64,000 nt of DNA, taken from contig NC_014151.1 of assembly GCF_000092865.1 (NCBI RefSeq), positions 744,001 through 808,000 of the forward strand, read 5' to 3'. Position 1 is the first letter of the stretch, and every line of letters starts with the position of its first letter. This stretch comes from Cellulomonas flavigena DSM 20109 (GTDB taxonomy: Bacteria; Actinomycetota; Actinomycetes; Actinomycetales; Cellulomonadaceae). The notes beneath the pieces are model-generated. The model ran no database searches and had not been told where the DNA came from. It saw only the letters and a list, made by a program, of their open reading frames with translations. Both the position numbers and the translations under genes were made by a program. Positions 30,946 through 39,101 of the stretch are shown piece by piece.

Positions 30946-31670
30946 GGCGACTCGCGCAGCAGGTAGCCCACGCCGCGTCGGGTGTGGATGAGGGGCGGCA
31001 GCCGCCTGCCGTCGGCGTCCGTGAGCTGGTCGATCTTGCGGCGCAGGTAGGAGATGTAGGACTCGACGATGTTCGCGTCGCCGCCCCAGTCGTACTGCCA
31101 CACGTGGTCGAGGATCTGGCTCTTCGACAGCACGCGCTGCGGGTTGAGCATGAGGTAGCGCAGGAGCTTGAACTCGGTGGGGGACAGCTCGACGGGGTGC
31201 CCGGCGCGCCGCACCTCGTGGGTGTCGTCGTCCAGCTCCAGGTCGGCGTACCGGAGCACCGAGGAGTCGGCGCCCTCGTCGGGGGCCGTGCGCCGCAGGA
31301 TCGCGCGGATCCGGGCGACGACCTCCTCGAGGCTGAACGGCTTGGTGACGTAGTCGTCCCCGCCGACGGTCAGCCCCTGCACCTTGTCGGCGGTGTCGTC
31401 GCGCGCCGTGAGGAACAGCACGGGCACGTGCTCGCCCTTCTCGCGCAGGCGCCGCGTCACGCTGAAGCCGTCCATGTCGGGCAGCATGACGTCGAGCACG
31501 ACGAGGTCGGGGTGGGTGTCGCGCGCGAGCCGCAGCGCTGACGTGCCGTCGGCGGCGGCGTGGACCTCGAACCCCGCGAACCGCAGCGACGTGGCGAGCA
31601 GCTCGCGGATGTTCGGCTCGTCGTCGACGACGAGCAGACGGGCCTCGGGCGAGCCGGACGTGCTGGTCAT
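30942..31670 (-). CDS. OmpR-family response regulator
   Basis: A 242-residue regulator. The receiver domain has phosphoacceptor D60 (VVLDVMLPDMDGF) and VTKPF with the conserved lysine. The C-terminal winged helix has ELSPTEFKLLRYLMLNPQRV and YISYLRRKID...RRGVGYLLRE. It is transcribed ahead of its kinase. Two direct-repeat sites in its upstream region may serve autoregulation. Confidence 0.96.
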   Translation of the reverse strand: MTSTSGSPEARLLVVDDEPNIRELLATSLRFAGFEVHAAADGTSALRLARDTHPDLVVLDVMLPDMDGFSVTRRLREKGEHVPVLFLTARDDTADKVQGLTVGGDDYVTKPFSLEEVVARIRAILRRTAPDEGADSSVLRYADLELDDDTHEVRRAGHPVELSPTEFKLLRYLMLNPQRVLSKSQILDHVWQYDWGGDANIVESYISYLRRKIDQLTDADGRRLPPLIHTRRGVGYLLRESP

Positions 31671-31692
31671 GAGCCCAGTGTCCCGCCGCAGC

Positions 31693-31750
31693 CTGGGAGT
31701 CGCCTGGGCATCGGGTGGAGGTGGTGGGGGCGATCCTGGGAGTTCCCTGG
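31693..31750. promoter_or_regulatory. Paired CTGGG direct repeats upstream of the response regulator
   Basis: CTGGGAGTCGCCTGGG (31693-31708) and CTGGGAGTTCCCTGG (31736-31750) are two copies of a direct repeat with 11-base spacing inside each, 43 bases apart. OmpR-family regulators bind such tandem half-sites. They sit 23-80 bases upstream of the regulator start and within the divergent promoter region of the amidotransferase gene. Confidence 0.5.
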
Positions 31751-31864
31751 ACGCGGGGGTGCGCGGGACCCGGCATCGCGGGGCGAATCCGGCCGGCGGG
31801 CGATCGTGATGGACATGTGACCTGGACGTTCGGAGCGTCGGCCCGCGGCCGCTACCGTGGACGT

Positions 31865-32644
31865 GTGACCGTCCCCTCCCACGACAGCGCGCTGGATGCC
31901 GTCGACACCGGGCGCGCCCCCCACCTCACCGTCGTCCAGAGCTCGCCCGACGTCGGCCTCGACCGGTTCGCCGAGTGGCTGACCGACGTCGACGTGCACC
32001 TCGTCCGCGCCGACCTCGGCGACGCGATCCCCGGGCCGACCGACGTCGGCGACGGGCTCCTCGTCCTCGGTGGCCCGATGTCCGCGCACGACGACGACGC
32101 CGCACCGTGGCTGCGCCCGCTGCGCGACCTGCTCGCCGTCGTGAGCGCCACCGACGTGCCCGCACTCGGCATCTGCCTGGGTGCCCAGCTCCTCGCGGTC
32201 GCCCGCGGCGGCCGGGTCGAGGTCGCCGCGCCCCCCGGGCGCGAGGCCGGCGTGATCGACGTCCGGTGGCGCCCCGAGGCGGCCGACGACCCGCTCGTGG
32301 GCCCGGTGGTCGCGCTCGCCGGCCCGGCGCGCACGAGCCCGCAGCCCAGCATGCACGCGGACGCGGTCGTCGACCTGCCGCGTGGCGCCGTGTGGCTCGC
32401 GTCGTCCGCGGTGTACCCGTTCCAGGCGTTCCGCATCGGCAGCGCGTGGGGCGTGCAGTTCCACCCCGAGAGCGGTGTCGAGACGATGCGCGCGTGGGCC
32501 GAAGCCAACGACGACACCGACACCGACACTGTCGTCGCGCAGATGACCGAGCGCGCCGACGAGGTCGAGACCGTCGGCCGTGCCGTCGCGACGTCCTTCA
32601 CGGAGCTGGTCCACCAGCACGCCGCTCGCCGCGTCACGGTCTGA
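31865..32644 (+). CDS. Class I glutamine amidotransferase-like protein
   Basis: A 259-residue stand-alone GATase1 domain: GLLVLGGPMSAHDDD, the nucleophile elbow GICLGAQ with C104, and the His-Glu pair WGVQFHPE (H200, E202). Such free-standing proteins (GMP synthase-like) transfer glutamine nitrogen to unknown acceptors. The GTG at 31865 starts the protein; it is divergent from the two-component genes and convergent with the Crp gene. Confidence 0.88.
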   Translation: MTVPSHDSALDAVDTGRAPHLTVVQSSPDVGLDRFAEWLTDVDVHLVRADLGDAIPGPTDVGDGLLVLGGPMSAHDDDAAPWLRPLRDLLAVVSATDVPALGICLGAQLLAVARGGRVEVAAPPGREAGVIDVRWRPEAADDPLVGPVVALAGPARTSPQPSMHADAVVDLPRGAVWLASSAVYPFQAFRIGSAWGVQFHPESGVETMRAWAEANDDTDTDTVVAQMTERADEVETVGRAVATSFTELVHQHAARRVTV

Positions 32645-32671
32645 CCCCGCGTCCGCACCGCGCCGCCGGGG

Positions 32672-33445
32672 TCACCCGGCGAGCTGCGCGAGGCGTCGGG
32701 CGTCGACGACGGCCGTCCACCGGCGACCCGTCGTGATGGCGCCCTCCTGCCGCAGCCGGCTCATCACGCGTGACACCGACTCGGGCGTGGACCCCGTCAT
32801 CGCCGCGAGGTCCGCGCGCGTGAGCGGCAGCTGCAGGAGCGTCGCACCGTCGCGCTGCTCCTGGCCGAGGCGGTCGGCCAGGCGCAGCAGCACGCCGGCG
32901 ACGCGCTGCTCGACGGTCCCGCTGACCGTCCGCGCCGCCCCCGTCCGCGCCGCCTGGAGGCGGGCGGCCACGTCGTCGAGCACCCGCAGCGCCACCGTCG
33001 GGTGCTCGGCGAGGACCGTCCGGAACGTCCCGACGTCCAGCCGCAGCGCGCACACCGTCGTCAGCGCCTGAGCCGTCTCGGGGTACGTCCGGTCGCCGAG
33101 CGTGCTCAGCGTGCCGAACAGGTCGCCGGGGACCAGCACGTCCGTGATGACGTCCGTCCCACGTTCCGTGGGGTGCACGACCTTCACGCGCCCGGCGGCG
33201 AGCACGAACAGGTGCTCTGCGGGCTCGCCGGCACGGAAGAGCGTGTCGCCCTGCGCCCACGCGAGCGACACCAGCCGACGGTCCACGTCGGCGAGCGCGG
33301 CGTCGTCGAGACCCGCGAAGTACCCGGTGCGCGCCAGCACCCGCAGGCGGACGGGGCGCGGGCAGTCGTGCGGCTCGCCGCAGCCCGTCGCGAGCGGGAC
33401 GCGTCGTCGACCCCGCGCGGAGGGGTCGGGCGGGTGCGTCGTCAT
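32672..33445 (-). CDS. Crp/Fnr-family regulator with N-terminal cysteines
   Basis: A 257-residue regulator. A cyclic-nucleotide-binding fold spans about 40-160 (YFAGLDDAALADVDRRLV, GDTLFRAGEPAEHLFVLAAG, VPGDLFGTLS) and a helix-turn-helix lies near 200-245 (LTRADLAAMTGSTPESVSRVMSRL). Before the domain, TGCGEPHDCPRP carries C22 and C28 with a histidine; with another Cys (VCALRL) these could bind an Fe-S cluster or metal, as in FNR-like sensors. That is inference. ATG 33445 follows AGGAGG. It is divergent from the metal transport genes, and FNR-like and DosR-like boxes lie between. Confidence 0.92.
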   Translation of the reverse strand: MTTHPPDPSARGRRRVPLATGCGEPHDCPRPVRLRVLARTGYFAGLDDAALADVDRRLVSLAWAQGDTLFRAGEPAEHLFVLAAGRVKVVHPTERGTDVITDVLVPGDLFGTLSTLGDRTYPETAQALTTVCALRLDVGTFRTVLAEHPTVALRVLDDVAARLQAARTGAARTVSGTVEQRVAGVLLRLADRLGQEQRDGATLLQLPLTRADLAAMTGSTPESVSRVMSRLRQEGAITTGRRWTAVVDARRLAQLAG

Positions 33446-33492
33446 GGCCACCTCCTGACCTCGAGCGTAGGACGTGCCCGTCCGCAGGTCCG

Positions 33493-33506
33493 GGGACGTG
33501 CGTCCC
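33493..33506. promoter_or_regulatory. DosR-like box GGGAC-N4-GTCCC
   Basis: GGGACGTGCGTCCC matches the GGGAC-N4-GTCCC core of the mycobacterial DosR hypoxia box, in the control region between the Crp gene and the metallochaperone/P-type ATPase genes. A DosR homologue is not in this window. Confidence 0.4.
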
Positions 33507-33525
33507 GGGGCGGATCGGCCGTCGA

Positions 33526-33539
33526 TTGACGTGCGTCAT
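33526..33539. promoter_or_regulatory. FNR-like box TTGAC-N4-GTCAT
   Basis: TTGACGTGCGTCAT fits the FNR/Crp-type palindrome TTGAY-N4-RTCAA in 13 of 14 positions of interest. It lies about 75 bases before the metallochaperone start, beside a gene for a Crp/Fnr protein, so that protein is the probable binder. Confidence 0.5.
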
Positions 33540-33613
33540 GGTCGGGTCGCGACGCGGTTCGTAACGTCCCTGGTGAGGCGCCGGAACGGGCGCACCGATC
33601 CGAGGAGGACCCC

Positions 33614-33844
33614 GTGAGCACCACGACCGCCACCACCAGGACCGTCCTGCGCGCCGAGGGCTTCAGCTGCCCGTCGTGCGTCACGACGATCGAGCGCAGG
33701 CTCGGCCGTCTCGACGGCGTCACCGCCGTCGCCGTCCGGTTCGCGTCCGCGCGCATCGAGGTCGAGCACGACCCGCAGCGGGTCTCGGTCGACGACCTCG
33801 TCGCGGCGGTCGCGAGCGTCGGCTACGCGGCCCGCCCCGCCTGA
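33614..33844 (+). CDS. Heavy-metal-associated (HMA) metallochaperone
   Basis: A 76-residue ferredoxin-like HMA domain with the metal motif FSCPSCVTTIERRLGRLDGV; two cysteines in CPSC replace the usual CxxC spacing exactly. The GTG start follows GAGGAGGA. The pump downstream lacks its own N-terminal HMA domain, so this protein probably delivers metal to it. The metal (copper, zinc or other) cannot be told from sequence. Confidence 0.88.
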   Translation: MSTTTATTRTVLRAEGFSCPSCVTTIERRLGRLDGVTAVAVRFASARIEVEHDPQRVSVDDLVAAVASVGYAARPA

Positions 33845-33957
33845 CGTCGCAGCGCGGCGCGTCGACCGGCCGCACCCGACCGCACCACCGCCGCCCGCGC
33901 CCCGCAACCAACCCCCCGCACCCGCCCGCCTCGCGGGACCCCGACCGAGGAGATGCC

Positions 33958-35898
33958 ATGACCACCGCCCGCCGCACGCTGCACCGCCGCTGGACCGTCC
34001 CCGTCGTCGGTGGGCTGCTGGTGCTCGCCGCGCTCGTGACGCGCGGCGTCCCGCCGTGGTCCGACCTGCTCATGGTCGGCGCCGCACTCGTGGCCGGTGC
34101 GGCCACGGCCCGCCGCGCCGTCCGGGCGCTGCGGGCCCGCGTGGTCGGCATCGACCTGCTGGTCGCGGTCGCCGCGGCGGGCGCCGTCGTCATCGGGGAC
34201 TACTGGGAGGCGGCGGCGGTCACCCTGCTGTTCGCCCTGGGGCACGCGCTGACCGACGCGACGCTGCACCGGACACGCGCGGCGCTGACCGCGCTCGTGG
34301 ACGCCGCACCGCGCACCGCCGTGGTGGTGCGCGGTGGCGTGCAGGTCGAGGTGCCGGCCGACGAGGTCGCGGTCGGCGAGACCGTCGTGGTCCGCGACGG
34401 CACGGGGGTGCCGGTCGACGGGGTCGTGACGGGCGGGACGGGTGCCGTCGACGAGTCGACGGTGACGGGGGAGTCGATCCCCGTGGAGAAGGTCGTCGAC
34501 GACCGCGTGTTCGCGGGCACGGTGTCGCACGGCGGGATGCTGCGGGTGCGGGCCACGGGCACGGGGCAGGACACGACGATCGCGCGGATCGTGCACCGCG
34601 TCGAGGAGGCGCAGGACGCCCGGGCGCGGACGGCCGTGCTCATGGACAGGTTCTCCGCCTGGTACACCCCGCTGATCATCGCGCTGTCGGTCGTCGCGGG
34701 CGTCGTCACCGGTGACGTCGCGCTCGCGCTGACCCTGCTCGTCATCGGCTGCCCGGGTGCGCTGGTGATCTCCGTGCCCGTCGCGGTCGTCGCGGGCATC
34801 GGCCGCGGCGCGCGGGACGGCGTGCTGGTCAAGGGCGGCGAGCACCTGGAGACGGTCGCGCGCGTGACGGCCGTCGCGTTCGACAAGACCGGCACGCTCA
34901 CCGCGGGGCGGCCGCGCGTCGCGGACGTCGTGCCGGTCGACGGCGTCGACGCGGACACTGTGCTGCGGTGGGCGGCGCGTGCCGAGCTCGGGTCCGGGCA
35001 CCCGCTGGCCGAGGCCGTCGTCGCCGCGGCCGCCGCGCTCGACGTGACCGCGGCCGACGAGGTCGAGCCGGTCGTGGGTCGCGGGCTGGTCGCCCGGGCC
35101 GACGGCCGCCGGGTGCTCGTCGGGACGCTCACGCTCCTCGCCCAGCACGGGGTCGCGACGACGGCCGTCGAGTCGACGGTGGCCGCCCTCGCGTCGGCGG
35201 GGCGCACGCCGGTGGTGGTGGCGCTCGACGACGACGTGCTCGGGGTGCTCGGCGTCGCCGACCCGGTGCGTCCCGAGGCCGCCGAGGCCGTCGCGCGCCT
35301 GCGGCGTGCCGGTGTGCGCGAGGTCGTCGTGCTCACCGGCGACCAGCAGCGTGTCGCCGACGCGGTCGGGGCGCAGGTCGGCGTGACCACGGTCCGGGCA
35401 CGGCTGCTCCCCGAGGACAAGCTCGCCGCCGTGCGGGACCTGCAGGCGCGCGGCCACGTCGTCGCGATGGTGGGCGACGGCGTCAACGACGCTCCGGCGC
35501 TCGCCGCAGCCGACGTCGGCGTCGCGATGGGCGCGGCCGGGTCCGCGGTGGCGGTGGAGACCGCCGACGTCGCCCTCATGGCCGAGGACCTGCTGCGCCT
35601 GCCGCACGCGCTCGGACTGGCCCGGCGCACCGCGCGGGTCATGCGGCAGAACGTCGCGGTCGCGCTCGTGACCGTCGCGACGCTGCTCGTCGGGGTCCTG
35701 CTGGGCGGCGTGACGATGGCCGTCGGCATGCTGGTGCACGAGGCGTCGGTCCTCGTCGTCATCGCGAACGCGATGCGGTTGCTGCGGCGCGTCCCGCTCC
35801 CGGCGACCGCGCCCGGGTCCGTCGCGGAGCCCGTCAGGGCAGGTCGGCCGGCGGGTGCGGCTCGTCCGGCTCCCCGTGGTCCCGTCGCACGACGCTGA
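33958..35898 (+). CDS. P1B-type heavy-metal-translocating ATPase
   Basis: A 646-residue P-type ATPase in the membrane. It has TGES at 170-173, the metal-passage motif C265-P-G in VIGCPGALVIS, the phosphorylated D309 in DKTGTLT, the class-specific SGHPLAEAV and MVGDGVNDAPAL. CPG instead of CPC or SPC is unusual, so metal specificity is uncertain. No metal-binding domain precedes helix 1; the HMA protein 113 bases upstream may replace it. The last ~30 residues overlap an antisense DUF421 remnant. Confidence 0.93.
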   Translation: MTTARRTLHRRWTVPVVGGLLVLAALVTRGVPPWSDLLMVGAALVAGAATARRAVRALRARVVGIDLLVAVAAAGAVVIGDYWEAAAVTLLFALGHALTDATLHRTRAALTALVDAAPRTAVVVRGGVQVEVPADEVAVGETVVVRDGTGVPVDGVVTGGTGAVDESTVTGESIPVEKVVDDRVFAGTVSHGGMLRVRATGTGQDTTIARIVHRVEEAQDARARTAVLMDRFSAWYTPLIIALSVVAGVVTGDVALALTLLVIGCPGALVISVPVAVVAGIGRGARDGVLVKGGEHLETVARVTAVAFDKTGTLTAGRPRVADVVPVDGVDADTVLRWAARAELGSGHPLAEAVVAAAAALDVTAADEVEPVVGRGLVARADGRRVLVGTLTLLAQHGVATTAVESTVAALASAGRTPVVVALDDDVLGVLGVADPVRPEAAEAVARLRRAGVREVVVLTGDQQRVADAVGAQVGVTTVRARLLPEDKLAAVRDLQARGHVVAMVGDGVNDAPALAAADVGVAMGAAGSAVAVETADVALMAEDLLRLPHALGLARRTARVMRQNVAVALVTVATLLVGVLLGGVTMAVGMLVHEASVLVVIANAMRLLRRVPLPATAPGSVAEPVRAGRPAGAARPAPRGPVARR

Positions 35899-36121
35899 TC
35901 ATGCCGTTCGGCTCGAGCACGACCTGCTCGACGTCGGCCAGGTCGGTGATGCCGTGCAGGCGCAGCTGCGACATCACCTCCTCGCGCGTCATGAACTCGC
36001 GGTGCAGCGCGTGCCGGTCCAGCTCCCCGGCGCGGGCCAGGACGCGCGGCCGTGACTTCAGGACGCGGGCGAGCCGGGGGAGGCGGTACGACAGGCCGTC
36101 CGGGGCCGTCCCGGCGGTCCG
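35834..36121 (-). pseudogene. DUF421 (YetF-like) C-terminal remnant
   Basis: The frame from 36121 to the TGA at 35834-35836 encodes 95 residues that look like the cytoplasmic end of a YetF/DUF421 membrane protein: LPRLARVLKSRPRVLARAGELD, MTREEVMSQLRLHG, DLADVEQVVLEPNGMISVVRRD. The family is about 150-230 residues with N-terminal helices; those are missing and there is no ATG, GTG or TTG start before the homology. The frame opens directly after the TAG of the upstream coiled-coil gene. It overlaps the 3' end of the ATPase gene by 65 bases on the other strand. A partial gene with a non-standard start cannot be excluded. Confidence 0.6.
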
Positions 36122-37660
36122 CTACCAGGCGCGAGGGTGTCGGTCGTCGGGGTCGTCCTGCCAGGTGGTGAACGGACCCAGCAGGCCGCGCCCACCGGGC
36201 ACCTCGTCGTCCTGCGGGGTGACGGGCGGCGCCTGATCCGGCTCGTCACCCCACAGGGACCCGCGACTGCGCCACCCGGGGCGGACGGCGGGACGTGCGT
36301 GCGCGTCCCGCCGCTCGTCCTGGTACCGGCTGTGCGCTCCCGAGCCGCCGGCATCACGCCGGGCGACCTGCTCCGCGCGGCGGGCGATGTCGGTGGCCCG
36401 GCGGGCGTCCGTCAGCGCCGTCACCGGGTCGGCCGTGCGGTTCCGAACGGCCCACGACCGCAGCTCCTCGGCCCGGTGCAGGCGGGTACGGGCGATCGGA
36501 CCGACACCGCCGAGGGTCCGCACGAGCTGCCTCGTGACGGCCAGCGCGTCCTCCAGCTCTGCGAGGGCGTCGTCGACCTGGGCCTCGGCGCGGCGCCGCT
36601 GCTCGTCGGCGCGGTGGCGCGCCTGCTCGGCGACGCGGTGCGGGGCGAGTGCCGCGTCGAGCGCGACCTCGGCAGCCGTGATCCGGCGCAGAGCGGTGCG
36701 TGGGTCACCTGCTCCGGCACGGGCGCTCGCGGCGTCGGCCAGTGCCTCGCGGACCTCCCGTGCGAGGTCCGCGACGTCGGGGTCGTCGCTCGCCAGTCGC
36801 TCGACGTCGGCGAGGTCGGCCGTGAGGGACTCGACACCCGAGGCGAGCCGCGCCGCGGTCGCCGTCAGCTCGGCGTCCGCGGACTCGACCTCCGCCAGGA
36901 GCTGCCCGACCTGCGCGAGCGTCTCCTCGGCCAGGCGTGCGCAGCCCACCGCCCCGGGCTGGGCCCCGGCGACAGCTCGCGCGTGGCCCTTGGTCAACGT
37001 CCTGCCGACGTGCGCGAGCAGGGCGTCGGCCCGGTCGACGTGACGGACGAAGGGGGCCAGCGCGACCGGTGGGTGACGGTCGCCCAGCATGGCGAGGACC
37101 TGTCGCGCGGCCGCGGCGCGGTCCCGCTCGCGGGCGGCGTCGGCATCGAGTGCGGTGAGCACGGCGTCGACGTCCGCCTCGAGCGCGCGTGCCGCCGCGA
37201 TCGCCGTCAGCTGCTCCTGCAGCGGGCTCGTGGCCCGTCGGCAGGTGCGCAGGATCTGGGTGGCGTGGTCGCGCACCGTCCGCTCGTCGTCCGGCGGTGT
37301 CTCGTCGAGGGCCTGCTGCGCCAGGAGCACCTCCGCGTGCGCGGTCCGGGCCTCGCCCAGCACCGTCGCGAGCTCACGCGCCGCCTGCGTTCCCAGACGA
37401 GCGGGCGCGAGCGGTAGCTCCTGCTGCCCCGACCGGACGGCCCGGGCCAGCTCCGCGAGCGCGCGCCGTGCCGACCGCGTCAGGTACCCGGTGGGCACCC
37501 GGTGGTACTCGTCAGCCGCGCGGGCCGCCAGGCTCGCTCGTCGCGCACGGGCCCGACGGACCGCTCGCCGCTCGCGCAGCTGTTCCGCCCACCGGTCGAG
37601 CTGGACGACGGCCGAGACCAGGAGGGCGATGACGGACACGATGAGCTTCAGGTCGACCAC
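36122..37660 (-). CDS. Membrane-anchored coiled-coil protein of unknown function
   Basis: A 512-residue protein with one N-terminal membrane helix (LKLIVSVIALLVSAVVQL, about 4-21), then a long Ala/Arg/Glu-rich helical region (about 25-430) with heptad-like patterns, and a charged C-terminal tail (GWRSRGSLWGDEPDQ onward). It probably anchors a cytoplasmic coiled coil. I recognise no family. GTG 37660 is the start giving the membrane helix at the very N-terminus. Confidence 0.75.
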   Translation of the reverse strand: MVDLKLIVSVIALLVSAVVQLDRWAEQLRERRAVRRARARRASLAARAADEYHRVPTGYLTRSARRALAELARAVRSGQQELPLAPARLGTQAARELATVLGEARTAHAEVLLAQQALDETPPDDERTVRDHATQILRTCRRATSPLQEQLTAIAAARALEADVDAVLTALDADAARERDRAAAARQVLAMLGDRHPPVALAPFVRHVDRADALLAHVGRTLTKGHARAVAGAQPGAVGCARLAEETLAQVGQLLAEVESADAELTATAARLASGVESLTADLADVERLASDDPDVADLAREVREALADAASARAGAGDPRTALRRITAAEVALDAALAPHRVAEQARHRADEQRRRAEAQVDDALAELEDALAVTRQLVRTLGGVGPIARTRLHRAEELRSWAVRNRTADPVTALTDARRATDIARRAEQVARRDAGGSGAHSRYQDERRDAHARPAVRPGWRSRGSLWGDEPDQAPPVTPQDDEVPGGRGLLGPFTTWQDDPDDRHPRAW

Positions 37661-37807
37661 CGGCCGATCCTGGCAGGACCGGACATTCGCGACACCCGGC
37701 CGTCCACAGGGCGCCGCAGTCCGGTCCTACCGCCGGACGGTGGTCACGAGCTCGCGCCCCGCGCGCGGTCGTGGTCGACGATGCACCACTGCTGCGGCCC
37801 GGACGGG

Positions 37808-38848
37808 TCAGCAGGCGTTGGTGTACCGGTGCCAGGACTGGGTGACGTAGGACGTGGTGAAGCCGGCCGACAGGTACAGCTCGGACGCGCCGGTGGGGGA
37901 GTCGGCGTCGACCTCCAGGCCCACCGACGTGCGACCGCGCTCGGCCGCGTCCGTCACGATCGCGTCCAGCAGCGCGCGGGCCACGCCGCGCCCCCGGGCC
38001 GCGCGCAGCACGCCCAGGTACTCGACGTAGCTGCCCACCGCCCGGCCGTGGTCGTCGACCGAGGCGGCGCCCAGCAGCACACCGACGGGCAGCACCTCGT
38101 CACCGTCGACCAGCTCGGCCAGCCACCAGTGGTCCCACCGGTGGCCCGGGTCGGAGCGCAGCCGCGCCAGGAACTCGCCGAACGTCTCGGCGTGGTGGTT
38201 GAAGTGGTCGGTGAACGCCTGCTCGAGCACGTCGTGCGCCGCGAGAAGATCGCGCTCGGGCGGCAGGCCGCCGACCTCGCGGGTCAGGCGCCGCACCACG
38301 ACCCCCGGCCTCGTGGGCCGCAGACCGCGGTCCGTGGCGTCCACGGGGCGCTTCATCTGCCACCACGTACGCACCTGCGCGTAGCCCGCGGCGGCCAGCC
38401 GGCGCTGCTGGCGGGCGTCCGGCGCGAAGGCGCCGCTGTCGAGCTGCGTGCCGTCCAGCCCGCGAGCGCGTGCGTGCGCGGCACCGGCACCCTGCGCCCA
38501 TGCGAACAGGGCTGCGGCGACGTCGTCGCCCGTCGCGTCGTCGAGCTCCGGGTCCACCACGACCGCGACCAGGACGCGACCGCCGGCGCGGTCGTGCGCG
38601 GTGGCCCAGCCGCGGACGTCCCCGGAGGCGTCGCGCACCATGACGTGCGTGCGGGTCCCGGCCGCGTCCCCCGCGACCTCCGCGTGCGTCTGGTCCTCCG
38701 AGGCCGACTCCGCACCCGTCGCCGCGACCTCGTGCCGAGCACGCAGTGCGTGCAGATCGGGTACGTCGTCACGCCCGGGGGCGTGGGCGCGCCAGCCGGT
38801 CGGCAGGGCGGTCGAGAGGAGGTCAGGTGTCAGCTGCAGCAGGCTCAT
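37808..38848 (-). CDS. Double-GNAT acetyltransferase-like protein
   Basis: A 346-residue protein with two GNAT-like halves. The first (about 20-175) has VLVAVVVDPELDDATGDDV; the second (about 185-346) has VEYLGVLRAARGRGVARALLDAI, the acetyl-CoA loop (R/Q-x-x-G-x-G/A), and ends SELYLSAGFTTSYVTQSWHRY. The layout resembles MshD, the mycothiol synthase of actinobacteria, but the sequence is not close enough to name it. The ATG at 38848 opens the protein; it is the leftmost of the helicase-side genes. Confidence 0.82.
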   Translation of the reverse strand: MSLLQLTPDLLSTALPTGWRAHAPGRDDVPDLHALRARHEVAATGAESASEDQTHAEVAGDAAGTRTHVMVRDASGDVRGWATAHDRAGGRVLVAVVVDPELDDATGDDVAAALFAWAQGAGAAHARARGLDGTQLDSGAFAPDARQQRRLAAAGYAQVRTWWQMKRPVDATDRGLRPTRPGVVVRRLTREVGGLPPERDLLAAHDVLEQAFTDHFNHHAETFGEFLARLRSDPGHRWDHWWLAELVDGDEVLPVGVLLGAASVDDHGRAVGSYVEYLGVLRAARGRGVARALLDAIVTDAAERGRTSVGLEVDADSPTGASELYLSAGFTTSYVTQSWHRYTNAC

Positions 38849-38976
38849 CGGTCCCCAGTGTGGCGTAGGTGAGGGTCGTAGTGCGACGAGCGTCCAGGTC
38901 GGGTGCCCCCCGACCGCCGCCCCGGTCGCGCGTCTGACCTGCACGGACGTGCCGTTCGGGTGAACCGTGAGGCGCC

Positions 38977-39101
38977 CCCACCGTTCAGCGGGCGACGCCC
39001 AGGTCCTCCGGTCCTGTGGTCGGACCTGGGCTCCGCCCGCTGCCCGGCGGGTGCGGCTCCGCGCGCGCCCACCGTTCAGCGGGCGACGCCCAGGTCCTCC
39101 G
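38977..39101. repeat. 34-bp direct repeat duplicating the 3' end of the XPB gene
   Basis: The sequence at 38977-39010 is repeated exactly at 39068-39101. The right copy contains the stop codon and last seven codons of the helicase gene (EDLGVAR), and the left copy is intergenic. The 57 bases between are GC-rich with hairpin potential. It looks like a small tandem duplication of the gene end. Confidence 0.9.
38998..39030 (-). terminator. Hairpin downstream of the XPB gene
   Basis: CCCAGGTCC (38998-39006) pairs perfectly with GGACCTGGG (39022-39030) around a 15-base loop, about 45 bases past the helicase stop on its coding strand. Confidence 0.55.
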
